64,000 nucleotides of DNA from Mesoterricola sediminis (GTDB lineage: Bacteria > Acidobacteriota > Holophagae > Holophagales > Holophagaceae). The stretch lies in assembly GCF_030295425.1 (NCBI RefSeq), contig NZ_AP027081.1:1240001-1304000 (forward strand). The letters are read 5' to 3'. The notes under the pieces are model-generated. The model searched no databases, was not told the DNA's origin, and was given only the letters and a program-made list of their open reading frames with translations. Below are positions 52,495-62,753 of the stretch, in pieces (the first letter of the stretch is position 1; the number at the start of each line of letters is the position of its first letter). The translations under genes and the position numbers were made by a program.

Positions 52495-54438
52495 TCAGTC
52501 CACCACGGCCAGGGGCGCGGGTGCGGTGAGCACCTGCCCGGGCGCCACGAGGACCCGGGCCAGCCTGCCCGCGGCGGGGGCGGTGATCTCGAACTGCATC
52601 TTCATGGATTCCAGCACGAAGAGCACCTGCCCCTTGGCCACGGGTTCGCCCTCGGCGGCGAGCACCTCCAGGATCTTGCCGGCCATGGGGGCGAGGATCT
52701 CGCCGGCTTCGGCGGCGGCCTCGCCAGGCGTGTCCGGGTCCACGAAGGGGCTGTCCAGGGTGAGGGTGTCGCCCAGCAGGGCCAGGGCCATGCGGCCTCC
52801 CGGCAGCCGACAGGCCCGGAAGGGCAGCCCGGTGGGGGCGCCGAGGCGCGCCGGGGCGGGGCCCTGGAGCCGGAACCGGTCCGGCCCCGGACCGGCCTCC
52901 ACCCGGAAGGCGGGCTGCTCCCGGGGACTGCCGCAGGTCAGGTCCCGGACCCCCGCCTGGGCCAGGAACCGCGCGGCGGGGGCGGACACGGGCGCGCCCG
53001 CGCCTTGGAGGGCGGCGTCCAGGGCCTCCCGGAAGGCCGGGGTCCCGAGGAAGGTGCTCCAGGGCTCGGGCAGGAGGGGGGCCGTGAGCTGGTCCAGGTG
53101 CGCGGGGATCCAGGCGGTGGAGGTGCGCCCCTCCCGGAACGCCTCCGTGCGGGCGATGGCCTGGAGGAAGGGGAGGTTGGTGGTGCAGCCCAGGATCGTG
53201 TAGTCCGCGAGGGCCCGGGCGAGCCGGGCCACGGCCTGGGGCCGGTCCGGCCCCCAGACCACCAGCTTGGCGATCATGGGGTCGAAGGCGGCGTTGACCC
53301 GGCCGCCCTGGGCGACCCCGGTGTCCACCCGGACGCCTTCGCCCGCCGGTTCCTCGTACACCCGCAGGGGGCCCGGCGTCGGCAGGAACCCCGCCCGGGG
53401 ATCCTCGGCCAGGATGCGCGCCTCCAGGGCCACCCCCCGGGCCTCCGGCACCCGGAAGACGCCGGGGTCCCCCAGCTGGGCGGGCCACGCGCCCTCGGCC
53501 AGCTCCAGCTGGGCCAGCACCAGGTCCACGCCGTGGACGAGCTCCGTCACCGGGTGCTCCACCTGCAGGCGGGTGTTCATCTCCAGGAACCAGAACCGGT
53601 CCCCTTCCACGAGGAACTCCACCGTGCCCGCGCCCCGGTAGGCCGTCGCCGCCACGAGGGCCAGGGCGGCGCGGCCCATGGCCTCCCGCAGGGCGGGCGC
53701 CAGGTGCGCCGCCGGGGCCTCCTCCACGACCTTCTGGTGGCGGCGCTGCAGGGAGCACTCGCGCTCGCCGAGGAAGACCCCGCCGCCGCGCCCGTCCCCG
53801 AAGACCTGCGCCTCCACGTGGCGGGGCGCCGCCAGGAGGGGCTCCACGAAGACCCGCCCGTCCCCGAAGCCCGCCAGGGCCTCGCTGGAGGCCCGGGCCA
53901 CCGCGTCGGGAAGGTCCTCCGCCGAGGCCACGGCCCGCATGCCGCGGCCGCCTCCGCCGCCGCTGGCCTTCACGAGCCAGGGCAGGGGGACGCCGCGCGC
54001 GGCCAGGGCCCCCGCCCACGCCCCGGGGGGCAGCGCGGCCAGGTCCTCGGACCCCAGCGCCTCCAGGACGGGGATCCCGGCCGCGCGGGCCAGGGCCTTG
54101 GCGGATTCCTTGCCTCCCAGGGCCTCCATTGCCTCGGGGGTGGGCCCCACGAACCGGATGCCGGCGGCCTCCACGGCCCGGGCGAAGGCGGGGCGCTCGC
54201 TGAGGTAGCCGTAGCCCGGGTGGAGCAGGTCGGCCCCCCAGCTCCGGGCGGCGGCGACGATGGCGTCCCCGTCCAGGAAGGAGGGCACCTCCAGCACGGC
54301 GTCGGCCTCCCGGCGGGGCAGGGCGTCCGCGTCCTCCGGCGTGGAGACGACGGCGGCGGCGTGGCCCCGGGTCCGGGCGGCCCGCAGGATGCGCAGGGCG
54401 ATCTCCCCGCGGTTGGCGATGACGAGGCGGCCCATCAT
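52495..54438 (-). CDS. acyl-CoA carboxylase, biotin carboxylase/BCCP subunit
   Basis: The 647-residue protein comprises biotin carboxylase (about 1-445; LVIANRGEIALRILRAAR, KASGGGGGRGMRAV, FLEMNTRLQVEHPVTE), a linker domain, and a C-terminal biotinyl domain with ESMKM (Lys613 carries biotin). The alpha subunit of methylcrotonyl-, geranyl- or related CoA carboxylase. Its ATG overlaps the hydratase stop by 4 bp. The matching beta subunit is three genes upstream. Confidence 0.93.
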   Translation of the reverse strand: MMGRLVIANRGEIALRILRAARTRGHAAAVVSTPEDADALPRREADAVLEVPSFLDGDAIVAAARSWGADLLHPGYGYLSERPAFARAVEAAGIRFVGPTPEAMEALGGKESAKALARAAGIPVLEALGSEDLAALPPGAWAGALAARGVPLPWLVKASGGGGGRGMRAVASAEDLPDAVARASSEALAGFGDGRVFVEPLLAAPRHVEAQVFGDGRGGGVFLGERECSLQRRHQKVVEEAPAAHLAPALREAMGRAALALVAATAYRGAGTVEFLVEGDRFWFLEMNTRLQVEHPVTELVHGVDLVLAQLELAEGAWPAQLGDPGVFRVPEARGVALEARILAEDPRAGFLPTPGPLRVYEEPAGEGVRVDTGVAQGGRVNAAFDPMIAKLVVWGPDRPQAVARLARALADYTILGCTTNLPFLQAIARTEAFREGRTSTAWIPAHLDQLTAPLLPEPWSTFLGTPAFREALDAALQGAGAPVSAPAARFLAQAGVRDLTCGSPREQPAFRVEAGPGPDRFRLQGPAPARLGAPTGLPFRACRLPGGRMALALLGDTLTLDSPFVDPDTPGEAAAEAGEILAPMAGKILEVLAAEGEPVAKGQVLFVLESMKMQFEITAPAAGRLARVLVAPGQVLTAPAPLAVVD

Positions 54439-55280
54439 TCCGCCCCGGGGACCCAGGACGGGGCCGCCTTGCGGAAGAAGGCCTTCAGGCCCTCCTGGCC
54501 TTCGGCGGACCCCCGGGCCGAGGCGATGGTGTGGGCCGTGAACTCCATCAGCTCGGGATCCGGCAGCGGGCTGATGCGCCGCAGCAGCTCCCGCGTCGCG
54601 CGCGCGGCCCTGGGCCCCGCGGCCAGGCATTCCCGCACCAGGCGGGTCAGGGCCTCGTCGAAGGTCCCGGGGGGCTCCGCCAGGCGCTGGACGAGGCCGA
54701 GGGCGAGGGCCTCCGCGCCCCGGATCCGGCGGCCCGTCAGCATGAGGGGGGCGGCGTTGGCCAGCCCGATCTTGCGGACGATGTAGGGGCCGATGACGGC
54801 GGGGACGATGCCCAGGAGCACTTCGGAGGTGGCGAAGGCCGCGGTGGGCTCGGCCAGGACGAGGTCGCTGACCGTGGTCAGGCCCAGGCCCCCGCCGATG
54901 GCCGCGCCCCGGACGGCGCACACCACGGGCGCCGGGAAGGAGGCGAGGCGGTGGAACATGCGCGCCACCTCGCGGGCGGCCTCCAGGTTCTGCTCGGGGG
55001 TGGCGGCGCCCTGTTCCTTCATGGTGGCCAGGTCCGCCCCGGCGCAGAACACGGGCCCCTCCGCGTCCAGCAGGAGCAGCCGGACCTCCTGGCCCTGGGG
55101 CGCCGCGCCCAGCTCGGCCACGGCCAGGCCGATCTCCCGGATCATGGCCGCGTTGAAGGCGTTGCGCACCTCGGGACGGTCCAGCACGAGGCGGCGCACC
55201 CCGCAGGCGCGGGCCTCCATGCGCACGTACTGTCCCCGGTAGGGCACCGAGGCGACGGGGAAGGCGGCCAGGTCGGTCAT
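54435..55280 (-). CDS. enoyl-CoA hydratase (methylglutaconyl-CoA hydratase-like)
   Basis: The 281-residue crotonase has VLDRPEVRNAFNAAM, GPVFCAGADLATMKE, GAAIGGGLGLTTVSD and the second catalytic region SEVLLGIVPAVIGPYIVRK, which resembles LiuC/AtuE-type hydratases. It would hydrate the product of the carboxylase. It overlaps the AtuA gene start by 4 bp on one side and the carboxylase gene on the other. Confidence 0.9.
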   Translation of the reverse strand: MTDLAAFPVASVPYRGQYVRMEARACGVRRLVLDRPEVRNAFNAAMIREIGLAVAELGAAPQGQEVRLLLLDAEGPVFCAGADLATMKEQGAATPEQNLEAAREVARMFHRLASFPAPVVCAVRGAAIGGGLGLTTVSDLVLAEPTAAFATSEVLLGIVPAVIGPYIVRKIGLANAAPLMLTGRRIRGAEALALGLVQRLAEPPGTFDEALTRLVRECLAAGPRAARATRELLRRISPLPDPELMEFTAHTIASARGSAEGQEGLKAFFRKAAPSWVPGAE

Positions 55281-57148
55281 GGGCGGCCTCCGGTCACCGG
55301 CAGCTCCCCGGGGCAGGCCCGGTTCTCCGGCGCGAGGGTGGCGAGGAGGGCCCGGGGCACCTCCACCTCGCAGCGGAGGAGGGCCTGGGCCAGGGTCTTG
55401 CCCTGGGGATCGATGGCGAGGCCCACGGTCCCGCCGCCGCCCAGGGCCTCCTCCAGCAGGAAGTTGAGGGCCCAGAGGCGGGGCACCGCGTGGCGCTCCA
55501 CCCGGCCCCTGGCGTGGGCGGCGAACCAGGCCTTGACCCGGTCGGCGGTCACGTGGTCCCGGAGCCAGGCGTAGCACGGACCCGACCTGCCGATGAGCCC
55601 GATGTTGGCGGTGTCCCCCTTGTCGCCGCTCCGGGCGTGGGCGATGGCCATCAGGGGCACCCGGACCAGGGGGCCCTCCCCGGCGGCCAGGGTCCAGGGG
55701 TCCGGCGTCTCCGGGGGCGGGGCCCCGGGCCCGGGGCCTTCGGGCCAGGGCAGGGGGCCGGAGGCGGCGATCTCCTTCAGGCCGTCGCCGGCCTCCTCCA
55801 GCAGGCGCACCCGGGGCAGGGCCCGGTCGCGCCGCACGAGGGCCGGCCAGTAGCTGACCACCTCGGAGATCCCGGGCGCCCCGCCCGCGACGGCGATGCC
55901 CGCGGGGCCCGAGAGGATGAGGGCGGGCAGGAGCTTGCGGAAGGCCTCCAGGGGCTCCCGCGACGCGGCCCGCGCCGAGACGCGCAGGAGGATCTCCCGG
56001 GCCCGGCCGGGCGGGGTGAGGGCGCGGTGGGTGGCGTCGTCGCCCACGAACTCGGTGAGGGTCTCGGCCAGGCCCGGCACCTCCCGCCGGCAGCGCTCGG
56101 CGAGCACCGCCGCGAGGACCTCGGCCTTGGCCCGGGCGTCGGGCCCGGGGACGATGAGGGCGCCCTGGCACTTGTACCCGTCCGCGTAGGCCAGGGAGAC
56201 CTTCAGGAAGTCCGTGGGGGGCCGGCCCGTCACGCCGCGGACCCGCACCCGGTCGCGCCCGTCCGGGGCGAGGTCGATGGTGCTGAAGTCGGCCGTGACG
56301 TCGGGGGTGAGGTAGGCCCGGGGGTGGCCCATCTCGTAGAGGAGCTGTTCCCGCACGGTCTGGCACGTGACGAGGCCCCCGGAGTCCGGGTGCTTGGTGA
56401 CGGTGAAGGAGCCGTCCGGCGCGCACTCCACGATGGGGTAGCCCATGTCGAGGAAGGAGGGGACCTTCCGCCAGTCCGTGAAGTTCCCGCCCGTGGCCTG
56501 GGCCCCGCACTCGATGATGTGGCCGGCCACGATGCCCGAGGCCAGGCGGTCGTAGTCCGCCGGGCCCCAGCCGAAGGCGTGCATGAGGGGGCCCAGGGTG
56601 ATGCCGGTGTCCGTGACGCGGCCGCACACCACCACGTGGGGGCCGCCCTCCAGGGCCTTGGCCACGGGCAGGGCCCCGAAATAGGCGTTGGCCGCCAGGA
56701 CCCGGTCCGCCAGGGGCGCCAGGGGGGCGCCGGTGTCCATGTGCCGCAGCTCCTCGCCCGCGTCCAGGAGCTCCCCGATCCGGGGGGCGAGGTCGTCGCC
56801 CTCCACCACCGCGATGCGCAGGCGCACGCCGCGCCGCCGCGCCTCCGCCGCAAGGGCCTCCGCGCAGGCGCCCGGGTTGACGCCGCCCGCGTTGGTGACG
56901 AGGCGGATGCCCTTCGCGACGATCTCCTCCAGGAGGGGGCCTGCCTGGACGACGAAGTCCCGGGCGTAGCCCAGGCCGGGGTCCCGGGCCTTCTGCTTGC
57001 GCAGGATGCTCATGGTGATCTCGGCCAGGTAGTCGATGGAGATGACGTCCAGGGGGATCGCCCCCCTGACCTGCCGGGCCAGGGCCTGGGGGTCGTCGCC
57101 CCAGTAGCCGCCCGCGTTGCCGATCCTCACCAGCGTCCTTCCCGTCAT
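55277..57148 (-). CDS. atuA: AtuA-family (acyclic terpene utilisation) protein
   Basis: The 623-residue protein starts TLVRIGNAGGYWGDDPQA and contains VTNAGGVNPGACAEALAAEA, VVCGRVTDTGITLGPLMHA and HARSGDKGDTANIGLIGRS, features of AtuA/DUF1446. Pseudomonas AtuA belongs to the citronellol/geraniol degradation cluster; its reaction is not firmly known. It sits between carboxylase beta subunit and hydratase genes in one coupled operon. Confidence 0.88.
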   Translation of the reverse strand: MTGRTLVRIGNAGGYWGDDPQALARQVRGAIPLDVISIDYLAEITMSILRKQKARDPGLGYARDFVVQAGPLLEEIVAKGIRLVTNAGGVNPGACAEALAAEARRRGVRLRIAVVEGDDLAPRIGELLDAGEELRHMDTGAPLAPLADRVLAANAYFGALPVAKALEGGPHVVVCGRVTDTGITLGPLMHAFGWGPADYDRLASGIVAGHIIECGAQATGGNFTDWRKVPSFLDMGYPIVECAPDGSFTVTKHPDSGGLVTCQTVREQLLYEMGHPRAYLTPDVTADFSTIDLAPDGRDRVRVRGVTGRPPTDFLKVSLAYADGYKCQGALIVPGPDARAKAEVLAAVLAERCRREVPGLAETLTEFVGDDATHRALTPPGRAREILLRVSARAASREPLEAFRKLLPALILSGPAGIAVAGGAPGISEVVSYWPALVRRDRALPRVRLLEEAGDGLKEIAASGPLPWPEGPGPGAPPPETPDPWTLAAGEGPLVRVPLMAIAHARSGDKGDTANIGLIGRSGPCYAWLRDHVTADRVKAWFAAHARGRVERHAVPRLWALNFLLEEALGGGGTVGLAIDPQGKTLAQALLRCEVEVPRALLATLAPENRACPGELPVTGGRP

Positions 57149-57155
57149 GGTCCCC

Positions 57156-58763
57156 TCACATCCTCAGCACGCCCGTGCGCGTGTCCTCGATGGGCGCGCA
57201 GAGGCTCGTGGCCAGGGACGCCGCGAGCCATCCCCGCGTGTCCCGCATGTCCATCACCCCGTCGTCCCAGAGCCGCGCCGAGGCGTAGGCGGGATGCCCC
57301 TCCCGCTCGTACTTCTCCCGGATGGGGGCGGCGATGGCCTCGGCCTCCTCGTGGGAGAGGGCGCGCCCCTCGCGCTCCAGCTGGTCCCGCTTCACCGTCA
57401 CGAGGACCTGGGCGGCCTGCTCCCCGCCCATGACGGAGATCCTGGCGCTGGGCCAGCTCCAGAGGAAGCGGGGGCCGTAGGCGCGGCCGCACATGCCGTA
57501 GTTGCCCGCCCCGAAGCTGCCGCCCATGAGGAGGGTGATGCGGGGCACCCGGGCCGTGGCGACGGCGTGGACCATCTTGGCGCCGTCCTTGGCGATGCCG
57601 GCCCGCTCCGCCTGGGCTCCCACCATGAAGCCGGTGATGTTCTGGAGGAAGAGCAGGGGCACCTTCTGGGCGCAGCAGAGCTCGATGAAGTGGGTGGCCT
57701 TGAGGGCGCTGGCGGAGAAGAGCACCCCGTTGCTGGCCACGATCCCGCAGGGCATCCCCTCGATGTGGGCGAAGCCGGTGACCAGGGTCGTGCCGTAGCG
57801 CTCCTTGAACTCGAAGAGGCGGCTTCCGTCCACGATCCGGGCGATCACCTCGCGCACGTCGGCCTTCCTGCGCAGGTCCGCGGGCCAGACCCCGAGCAGT
57901 TCCTCCGGGTCGTAGGCCGGGGGCTCGGGGCTCCGGAGATCCACGTCCGCGCGGGGCGCCCGTCCCAGGTGGGACACGAGCTCCCGGAGGATCCGGAGGG
58001 CGTGGGCGTCGTCGCGGGCGTAGTGATCGGCGACGCCGGAGATCTCCGTGTGGACGCGGGCGCCGCCGAGCTCGTCGGCGTCCACGTCCTCGCCCGTCGC
58101 GGCCTTCACCAGGGGCGGGCCCCCCAGGAAGATGGTCCCCGTGCCCTCCACGATGACGGCCTGGTCGCTCATGGCCGGGACGTAGGCGCCCCCTGCCGTG
58201 CAGCTGCCCATGACGGCGGCGATCTGGGGGATGCCGGCGGCGGAGAGGAGGGCCTGGTTGTGGAAGATGCGGCCGAAGTGGTCCCGGTCCGGGAAGACCT
58301 CGGCCTGCAGGGGCAGGTAGGCGCCGCCGCTGTCCACCAGGTAGAGGCAGGGCAGCCGGTTCTCCAGGGCGATCTCCTGGGCGCGCAGGTGCTTCTTCAC
58401 GGTCAGGGGGTAGTAGGTGCCCCCCTTCACCGTGGCGTCGTTGGCCACGATCATGCAGGGGCGTCCCTGGACGGTCCCGACGCCGGCCACGAGGCCCGCG
58501 GCGGGGACGGCTTCCCCGTAGACCCCGTGGGCCGCCAGCAGCCCGATCTCCAGGAAGGGGGAACCGGGGTCCAGGAGGCCCGCGATGCGGTCCCGCACGA
58601 AGAGCTTCCCCTGGGCCGCGTGGCGGGCGCGGGCCCGGGCGTCGCCCCCCTCCCGGAGGGCGGCCTTGAGGGCCTGGAGCTCCTCGCAGAGGGCGAGGTT
58701 GTGCTCCCGGTTGCGGCGGAAGGCCTCCGAGGCGGTCCGGGCCTGGCTCTGGATCACGCCCAC
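57156..58763 (-). CDS. acyl-CoA carboxylase carboxyltransferase (beta) subunit
   Basis: The 535-residue protein is a methylcrotonyl/geranyl-CoA carboxylase beta homologue: [74 protein letters not shown] (acyl-CoA-binding oxyanion holes). It moves carboxyl from biotin to the gamma-carbon of an enoyl-CoA. LiuB versus AtuC cannot be settled by eye. The start is GTG 58763, three bases after the dehydrogenase stop. Confidence 0.93.
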   Translation of the reverse strand: MGVIQSQARTASEAFRRNREHNLALCEELQALKAALREGGDARARARHAAQGKLFVRDRIAGLLDPGSPFLEIGLLAAHGVYGEAVPAAGLVAGVGTVQGRPCMIVANDATVKGGTYYPLTVKKHLRAQEIALENRLPCLYLVDSGGAYLPLQAEVFPDRDHFGRIFHNQALLSAAGIPQIAAVMGSCTAGGAYVPAMSDQAVIVEGTGTIFLGGPPLVKAATGEDVDADELGGARVHTEISGVADHYARDDAHALRILRELVSHLGRAPRADVDLRSPEPPAYDPEELLGVWPADLRRKADVREVIARIVDGSRLFEFKERYGTTLVTGFAHIEGMPCGIVASNGVLFSASALKATHFIELCCAQKVPLLFLQNITGFMVGAQAERAGIAKDGAKMVHAVATARVPRITLLMGGSFGAGNYGMCGRAYGPRFLWSWPSARISVMGGEQAAQVLVTVKRDQLEREGRALSHEEAEAIAAPIREKYEREGHPAYASARLWDDGVMDMRDTRGWLAASLATSLCAPIEDTRTGVLRM

Positions 58764-58766
58764 GCG

Positions 58767-59912
58767 TCAGTACTCCTTCAGCAGGTGGCGGGCGATGACC
58801 ATGCGCTGGATCTCGCTGGTGCCCTCGCCGATGGTGCAGAGCTTCACGTCCCGGTAGTACTTCTCCGCCGGGTAGTCCTTGATGAAGCCATAGCCGCCGT
58901 GGATCTGGACCGCCTCCTCCGCGACGCGGCAGGCCGTCTCCGAGGCGTGGAGCTTGGCGATGGCGGCGGCCTGGGCGTAGGGCCGGCCCTGGTCCTTGAG
59001 GGTGGCCGCCTTGTAGACCAGGAGGCGGGAGGCCTCGATGCCCACCTGCATGTCGGCGAGCTTGAACTGGATGGCCTGGTGCTCGGCGAGGGTCTTGCCG
59101 AAGGCCTTGCGGATGCGCGCGTACTTGACCGAGGCCTCGAAGGCCCCCTGGGCCATGCCCAGCGCCAGGGCGGCGATGCCGATGCGGCCGCCGTCCAGCG
59201 TCTTCATGGCCTGCTTGAAGCCCACGCCCTCCTCCCCCAGGAGGTTCGCCTCCGGGACCCGCACGTCCTCGAGGATCAGCTCGGAGGTGTCGCTGGCGCG
59301 CATGCCCAGCTTGTTCTCCTGCTTCCCGGCCCGGAAGCCGGGCGTCCCCTTCTCCACCACGAAGGCGCTGATGCCCTCGGGCCCCGACCCGTGGCGGGTC
59401 CGGGCCATCACCACGCAGACCCCCCCGACCGTGCCGTGGGTGGCGAAGCACTTGGACCCGTTGAGGACCCAGTGGTCCCCGTCCTTCCGGGCCGTGGTCC
59501 GGAGGGCGCCGGCGTCGCTGCCCGCCTCCGGTTCCGTCAGGGCCCAGGCCCCCAGCATCCGCCCCGAGGCCAGGGGCCGCAGCCAGCGCTCCCGCTGCGC
59601 CTCGGTGCCCATGGCGTAGATGTGGTTGGAGCAGAGGCTGTTGTGGGCCGCCACCCCGAGGCCCACGCTCCCGTCCACCCGGCTCAGTTCCTCGACCACC
59701 ACGGCGTACTCCAGGTACCCCATCCCGGCCCCGTCGTAGGCCTCCGGGAAGATCACGCCGAGCATGCCCATCTCCCCGAGGCGGCGCATCACGTCCTCGG
59801 GGAAGGTCCCCTCCTCGTCCCAGGTCATGACGTGGGGAAGGATCTCCTCGTGGGCGAAGCGCCGCACCTCGTCCCGGAGGGCCTCCACGTGGTCGGGCAG
59901 GTTGAAGTCCAT
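58767..59912 (-). CDS. acyl-CoA dehydrogenase, first gene of the carboxylase operon
   Basis: The 381-residue flavoenzyme has WALTEPEAGSDAGALRTTA and IHGGYGFIKDYPAEKYYRDV, and it ends IGEGTSEIQRMVIARHLLKEY (within it Glu363 at the position of MCAD Glu376). Isovaleryl-CoA dehydrogenases normally have Gly/Ala there and use another Glu, so this enzyme looks more like the straight-chain group despite its liu-like neighbours. It passes electrons to ETF. Its promoter lies in 59913-60086, where no gene or tRNA is present. Confidence 0.9.
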   Translation of the reverse strand: MDFNLPDHVEALRDEVRRFAHEEILPHVMTWDEEGTFPEDVMRRLGEMGMLGVIFPEAYDGAGMGYLEYAVVVEELSRVDGSVGLGVAAHNSLCSNHIYAMGTEAQRERWLRPLASGRMLGAWALTEPEAGSDAGALRTTARKDGDHWVLNGSKCFATHGTVGGVCVVMARTRHGSGPEGISAFVVEKGTPGFRAGKQENKLGMRASDTSELILEDVRVPEANLLGEEGVGFKQAMKTLDGGRIGIAALALGMAQGAFEASVKYARIRKAFGKTLAEHQAIQFKLADMQVGIEASRLLVYKAATLKDQGRPYAQAAAIAKLHASETACRVAEEAVQIHGGYGFIKDYPAEKYYRDVKLCTIGEGTSEIQRMVIARHLLKEY

Positions 59913-60086
59913 GGCTCGCCTCGCTTGATCGTTCTTGCCGCCGCATGACCGGGCCGGAGAACCGCCGGATTTGGAAAAAGCAAGGTCACTATACCCGCCG
60001 GTTCGAGTCTTTCCAGTGTTGGATGCAGCTATTTCAAGGGATCTTGAGGTCGACAATACGGAACACCCCCGCCTGGGCGTACAGGG

Positions 60087-60128
60087 CTTCCGGCGGTGCC
60101 CGCGGCGCGCCGCGGGAACCGCCGGAAG
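60087..60128. terminator. 42-bp palindrome after gltA
   Basis: A near-perfect palindrome: CTTCCGGCGGT + G + CCCGCGGCG, then its complement, with one mismatched pair (G60098/A60117) and no loop. It lies 16 bp past the gltA stop and probably ends or protects the transcript. The core CGCGGCGCGCC is shared with the hairpin at 14881. Confidence 0.6.
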
Positions 60129-60144
60129 GGCCGGGGGGACCGGT

Positions 60145-61431
60145 CTACCGCTCGAAGAGGGGCACGTAATGGTTCAGCTTGTTGCCCTGGTAGATCTGGC
60201 GGGGGCGGTAGATGCGGCTGTCGCCGCTCTCCGCGACTTCCTTGTAGTTGGCGATCCAGCCCGGCATGCGGCCGATGGCGAAGATCACGGTGAACATCTC
60301 CACGGGGATCCCGATGGCCTGCATGATGATGCCGCTGTAGAAGTCCACGTTGGGGTAGAGGCGGCGCTCGATGAAGTAGGGATCGTTGAGGGCCGTCTCC
60401 TCCAGCTTCTTGGCGATGTCCAGGAGGGGATCGCTGATGCCCATCTTGTTGAGCACCTCGTCGCACTTGCGCTTGATGATGCGGGCGCGGGGGTCGTAGT
60501 TCTTGTAGACCCGGTGGCCGAAGCCCATGAGCTTGGCGCCCTGGCCCTTGTTCTTGACGCGGTCCAGGAAGTGGGTGCCGTCGTCCTTGGTGGCGCGGAT
60601 CTCCTGGAGCATCTCGATGACGGCCTGGTTCGCGCCGCCGTGGAGGGGGCCCCAGAGGGCGCACACGCCCGCGGAGGCCGAGGCGAAGAGGTTCGCGCGG
60701 CTCGACGCCACCATGCGCACCGTGGCCGTGGAGCAGTTCTGCTCGTGGTCCGCGTGCAGGAGGAAGATCAGGTCAAGCGCGTCGACCACGGCGGGATCGA
60801 GCTCGTAGTCCTCGTCGGGCTCCGAGAACATCATGTGCAGGAAGTTCTCGGTGAACATGTACTTCTTCTTCGGGTAGATCGAGGGCAGGCCCCGGGACTT
60901 GCGGTAGGCGTAGGCGGCCAGCGTGCGCACCTGGCTCAGGAGGTGGGCCGCCTGGATCTCGAACCGCTCGGGATCGTACTCGGTGTTCAGCTGGGGCAGG
61001 AAGCACCCGGCGGCGTTGATCATGGCCGACAGGATGGCCATGGGGTGGGCCGAGGAGGGGAAGCCCTCGAAGTGGAACTTCATGTCCTCGTGGATCATCT
61101 GGTACTTGGTCAGCAGGCCCGAGAACTTCAGGCGCTCGGATTCGGTGGGCAGCCTGCCGAAGATGATCAGGTAGGCGGCCTGCACGAAGGTGGACCCCTC
61201 CGCCAGCTCCTCGATGGGGATGCCCCGGTAGCGGAGGATGCCCTTCTCGCCGTCGATGAAGGTGATCCGGCTCTGGCAGCTTCCGGTGTTCGCGTAGGAC
61301 TCGTCGTAGGTGATGTAGCCGGTCTTCGCCCGGAGATCCCTCACGTCGACGGCCTTCTCGTTCTCGGTGCCCTCGATGACGGGAAGCTCGTAGGTCTTGC
61401 CGTCCAGCTCCAGTTTCGCCGTGTTGGTCAT
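60145..61431 (-). CDS. gltA: citrate synthase (hexameric type)
   Basis: The 428-residue enzyme condenses acetyl-CoA and oxaloacetate. Catalytic His in [12 protein letters not shown] and [13 protein letters not shown], and Asp in NVDFYSGII, are present; the N-terminal beta domain ([19 protein letters not shown]) and the length match the type II, NADH-sensitive enzymes. It is monocistronic, with a hairpin downstream and a TATAAA box upstream. It is the natural sink for acetyl-CoA from the beta-oxidation genes. Confidence 0.96.
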   Translation of the reverse strand: MTNTAKLELDGKTYELPVIEGTENEKAVDVRDLRAKTGYITYDESYANTGSCQSRITFIDGEKGILRYRGIPIEELAEGSTFVQAAYLIIFGRLPTESERLKFSGLLTKYQMIHEDMKFHFEGFPSSAHPMAILSAMINAAGCFLPQLNTEYDPERFEIQAAHLLSQVRTLAAYAYRKSRGLPSIYPKKKYMFTENFLHMMFSEPDEDYELDPAVVDALDLIFLLHADHEQNCSTATVRMVASSRANLFASASAGVCALWGPLHGGANQAVIEMLQEIRATKDDGTHFLDRVKNKGQGAKLMGFGHRVYKNYDPRARIIKRKCDEVLNKMGISDPLLDIAKKLEETALNDPYFIERRLYPNVDFYSGIIMQAIGIPVEMFTVIFAIGRMPGWIANYKEVAESGDSRIYRPRQIYQGNKLNHYVPLFER

Positions 61432-61462
61432 GAAGTCCCCTCAGGTGGCCGTGATGGAGCAT

Positions 61463-61468
61463 TTTATA
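61463..61468 (-). promoter_or_regulatory. candidate -10 box of gltA
   Basis: On the minus strand the sequence CGTATAAAAT lies 31-40 bp before the gltA ATG. No convincing -35 is seen at 17 bp. The rest of the 212-bp divergent gap to msrBA shows no gene. Confidence 0.35.
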
Positions 61469-61643
61469 CGCCAATGATGACTTCGGCGCTCCAGTTTATT
61501 TCGCGGAAACCTGCGCCCAATCGAGATCTCAGGATCGAGTGCCGGAAAAATCCCCCCGGGGCGGGGTGCGCAAATTCCCTTGCCCCGGCCGCCTGAGAAG
61601 CGGTCACAATATCAACGTCCCGGGCAGGGACGAGGAGCGGACC

Positions 61644-62699
61644 ATGGCCATCCCCCGCAAGGCGATTCTGGGATTCCTGATCCTGGGCCTGGGCGTCCTG
61701 GGCGCCATGGCCCTCCCCGGCGGACGCCCCGGGGATCAACGACGGGAGGCACGCGTGGAAGGCAGGGAATCCAAGGAGGAGCTTCGCAAGCGGCTGACGC
61801 CGGAGCAGTACCGGGTCACCCAGGAGGCCGGGACGGAGGCCCCGTTCACGGGGGAGTACTGGAACACCAAGGCCGACGGCATCTACGTGGACGTGGTCTC
61901 GGGCGAACCGCTGTTCTCCAGCAAGGACAAGTTCGACGCCGGCTGCGGCTGGCCCAGCTTCACCAGGCCCCTGGAGGCCGGCGAGATCGCGGAGCGCCGC
62001 GACGACTCCCACGGCATGGTGCGCACCGAGGTCCGCTCCAGGACGGCCGGCAGCCACCTGGGCCACGTCTTCGACGACGGGCCGGCCCCCACGGGCCAGC
62101 GCTACTGCATCAACTCCGCGGCGCTGCGCTTCGTGCCCGCCTCCGAACTGGAGGCCCAGGGCTACGCCAAGTACCTCCCCCTCTTCGGGCTGGTCCCCTC
62201 GCGCCGGACCGAGGTGGCCACCCTCGCCGGGGGCTGCTTCTGGGGCATGGAGGAGCTGTTCCGGGAGAAGCCCGGCGTCCTCTCCACGCGGGTGGGCTAC
62301 ACCGGCGGCACCACGGACCATCCCGTCTACGAGCAGGTGAAGACGGGCCGCACGGGCCACGCCGAATCCCTCGAGGTGACCTTCGATCCCGCGAAGCTCT
62401 CCTACGAGGACCTGTTGAAGTTCTTCTTCACCCTCCACGACCCCACCACCCCGAACCGCCAGGGCAACGACATCGGCACCCAGTACCGGTCCGCCATCTT
62501 CGTCCACGACGCGGCCCAGCGGAAGACCGCCGAGCGCGTGAAGGCCCTCGTGGAGGCCTCCGGCAAGTGGGGCCGCCCCCTCACCACCGAGATCGTCGAG
62601 GCCCGCACCTTCTGGCCCGCCGAGGACTACCACCAGAAGTACCTGGAGAAGCACCCCGGCGGCTACACCTGCCACTACGTGAGGCCCCTCAGCTTCTGA
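61644..62699 (+). CDS. msrBA: fused peptide methionine sulfoxide reductase MsrB-MsrA, exported
   Basis: The 351-residue protein has an N-terminal anchor/signal ([19 protein letters not shown]), an MsrB domain (about 45-175; [14 protein letters not shown], catalytic Cys in [12 protein letters not shown]) and an MsrA domain (about 190-351; [25 protein letters not shown]). The two CxxC zinc pairs of many MsrB enzymes are missing, as in the fused PilB type. The domain order is MsrB then MsrA. It repairs oxidised Met in the periplasm. ATG 61644 follows GAGGAGCGG. Confidence 0.94.
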   Translation: MAIPRKAILGFLILGLGVLGAMALPGGRPGDQRREARVEGRESKEELRKRLTPEQYRVTQEAGTEAPFTGEYWNTKADGIYVDVVSGEPLFSSKDKFDAGCGWPSFTRPLEAGEIAERRDDSHGMVRTEVRSRTAGSHLGHVFDDGPAPTGQRYCINSAALRFVPASELEAQGYAKYLPLFGLVPSRRTEVATLAGGCFWGMEELFREKPGVLSTRVGYTGGTTDHPVYEQVKTGRTGHAESLEVTFDPAKLSYEDLLKFFFTLHDPTTPNRQGNDIGTQYRSAIFVHDAAQRKTAERVKALVEASGKWGRPLTTEIVEARTFWPAEDYHQKYLEKHPGGYTCHYVRPLSF

Positions 62700-62753
62700 G
62701 CGGGAAGGCGCCCCTCCGGGACGCGCGGCCCCTTCGTCCGCGGGTTCCGGAGG

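Noticed and set aside
59990-60025. tRNA-like GGTTCGAGTC before the carboxylase operon
   Set aside because: No acceptor, D or anticodon stems could be folded around it, and there is no matching 7-bp end pairing.
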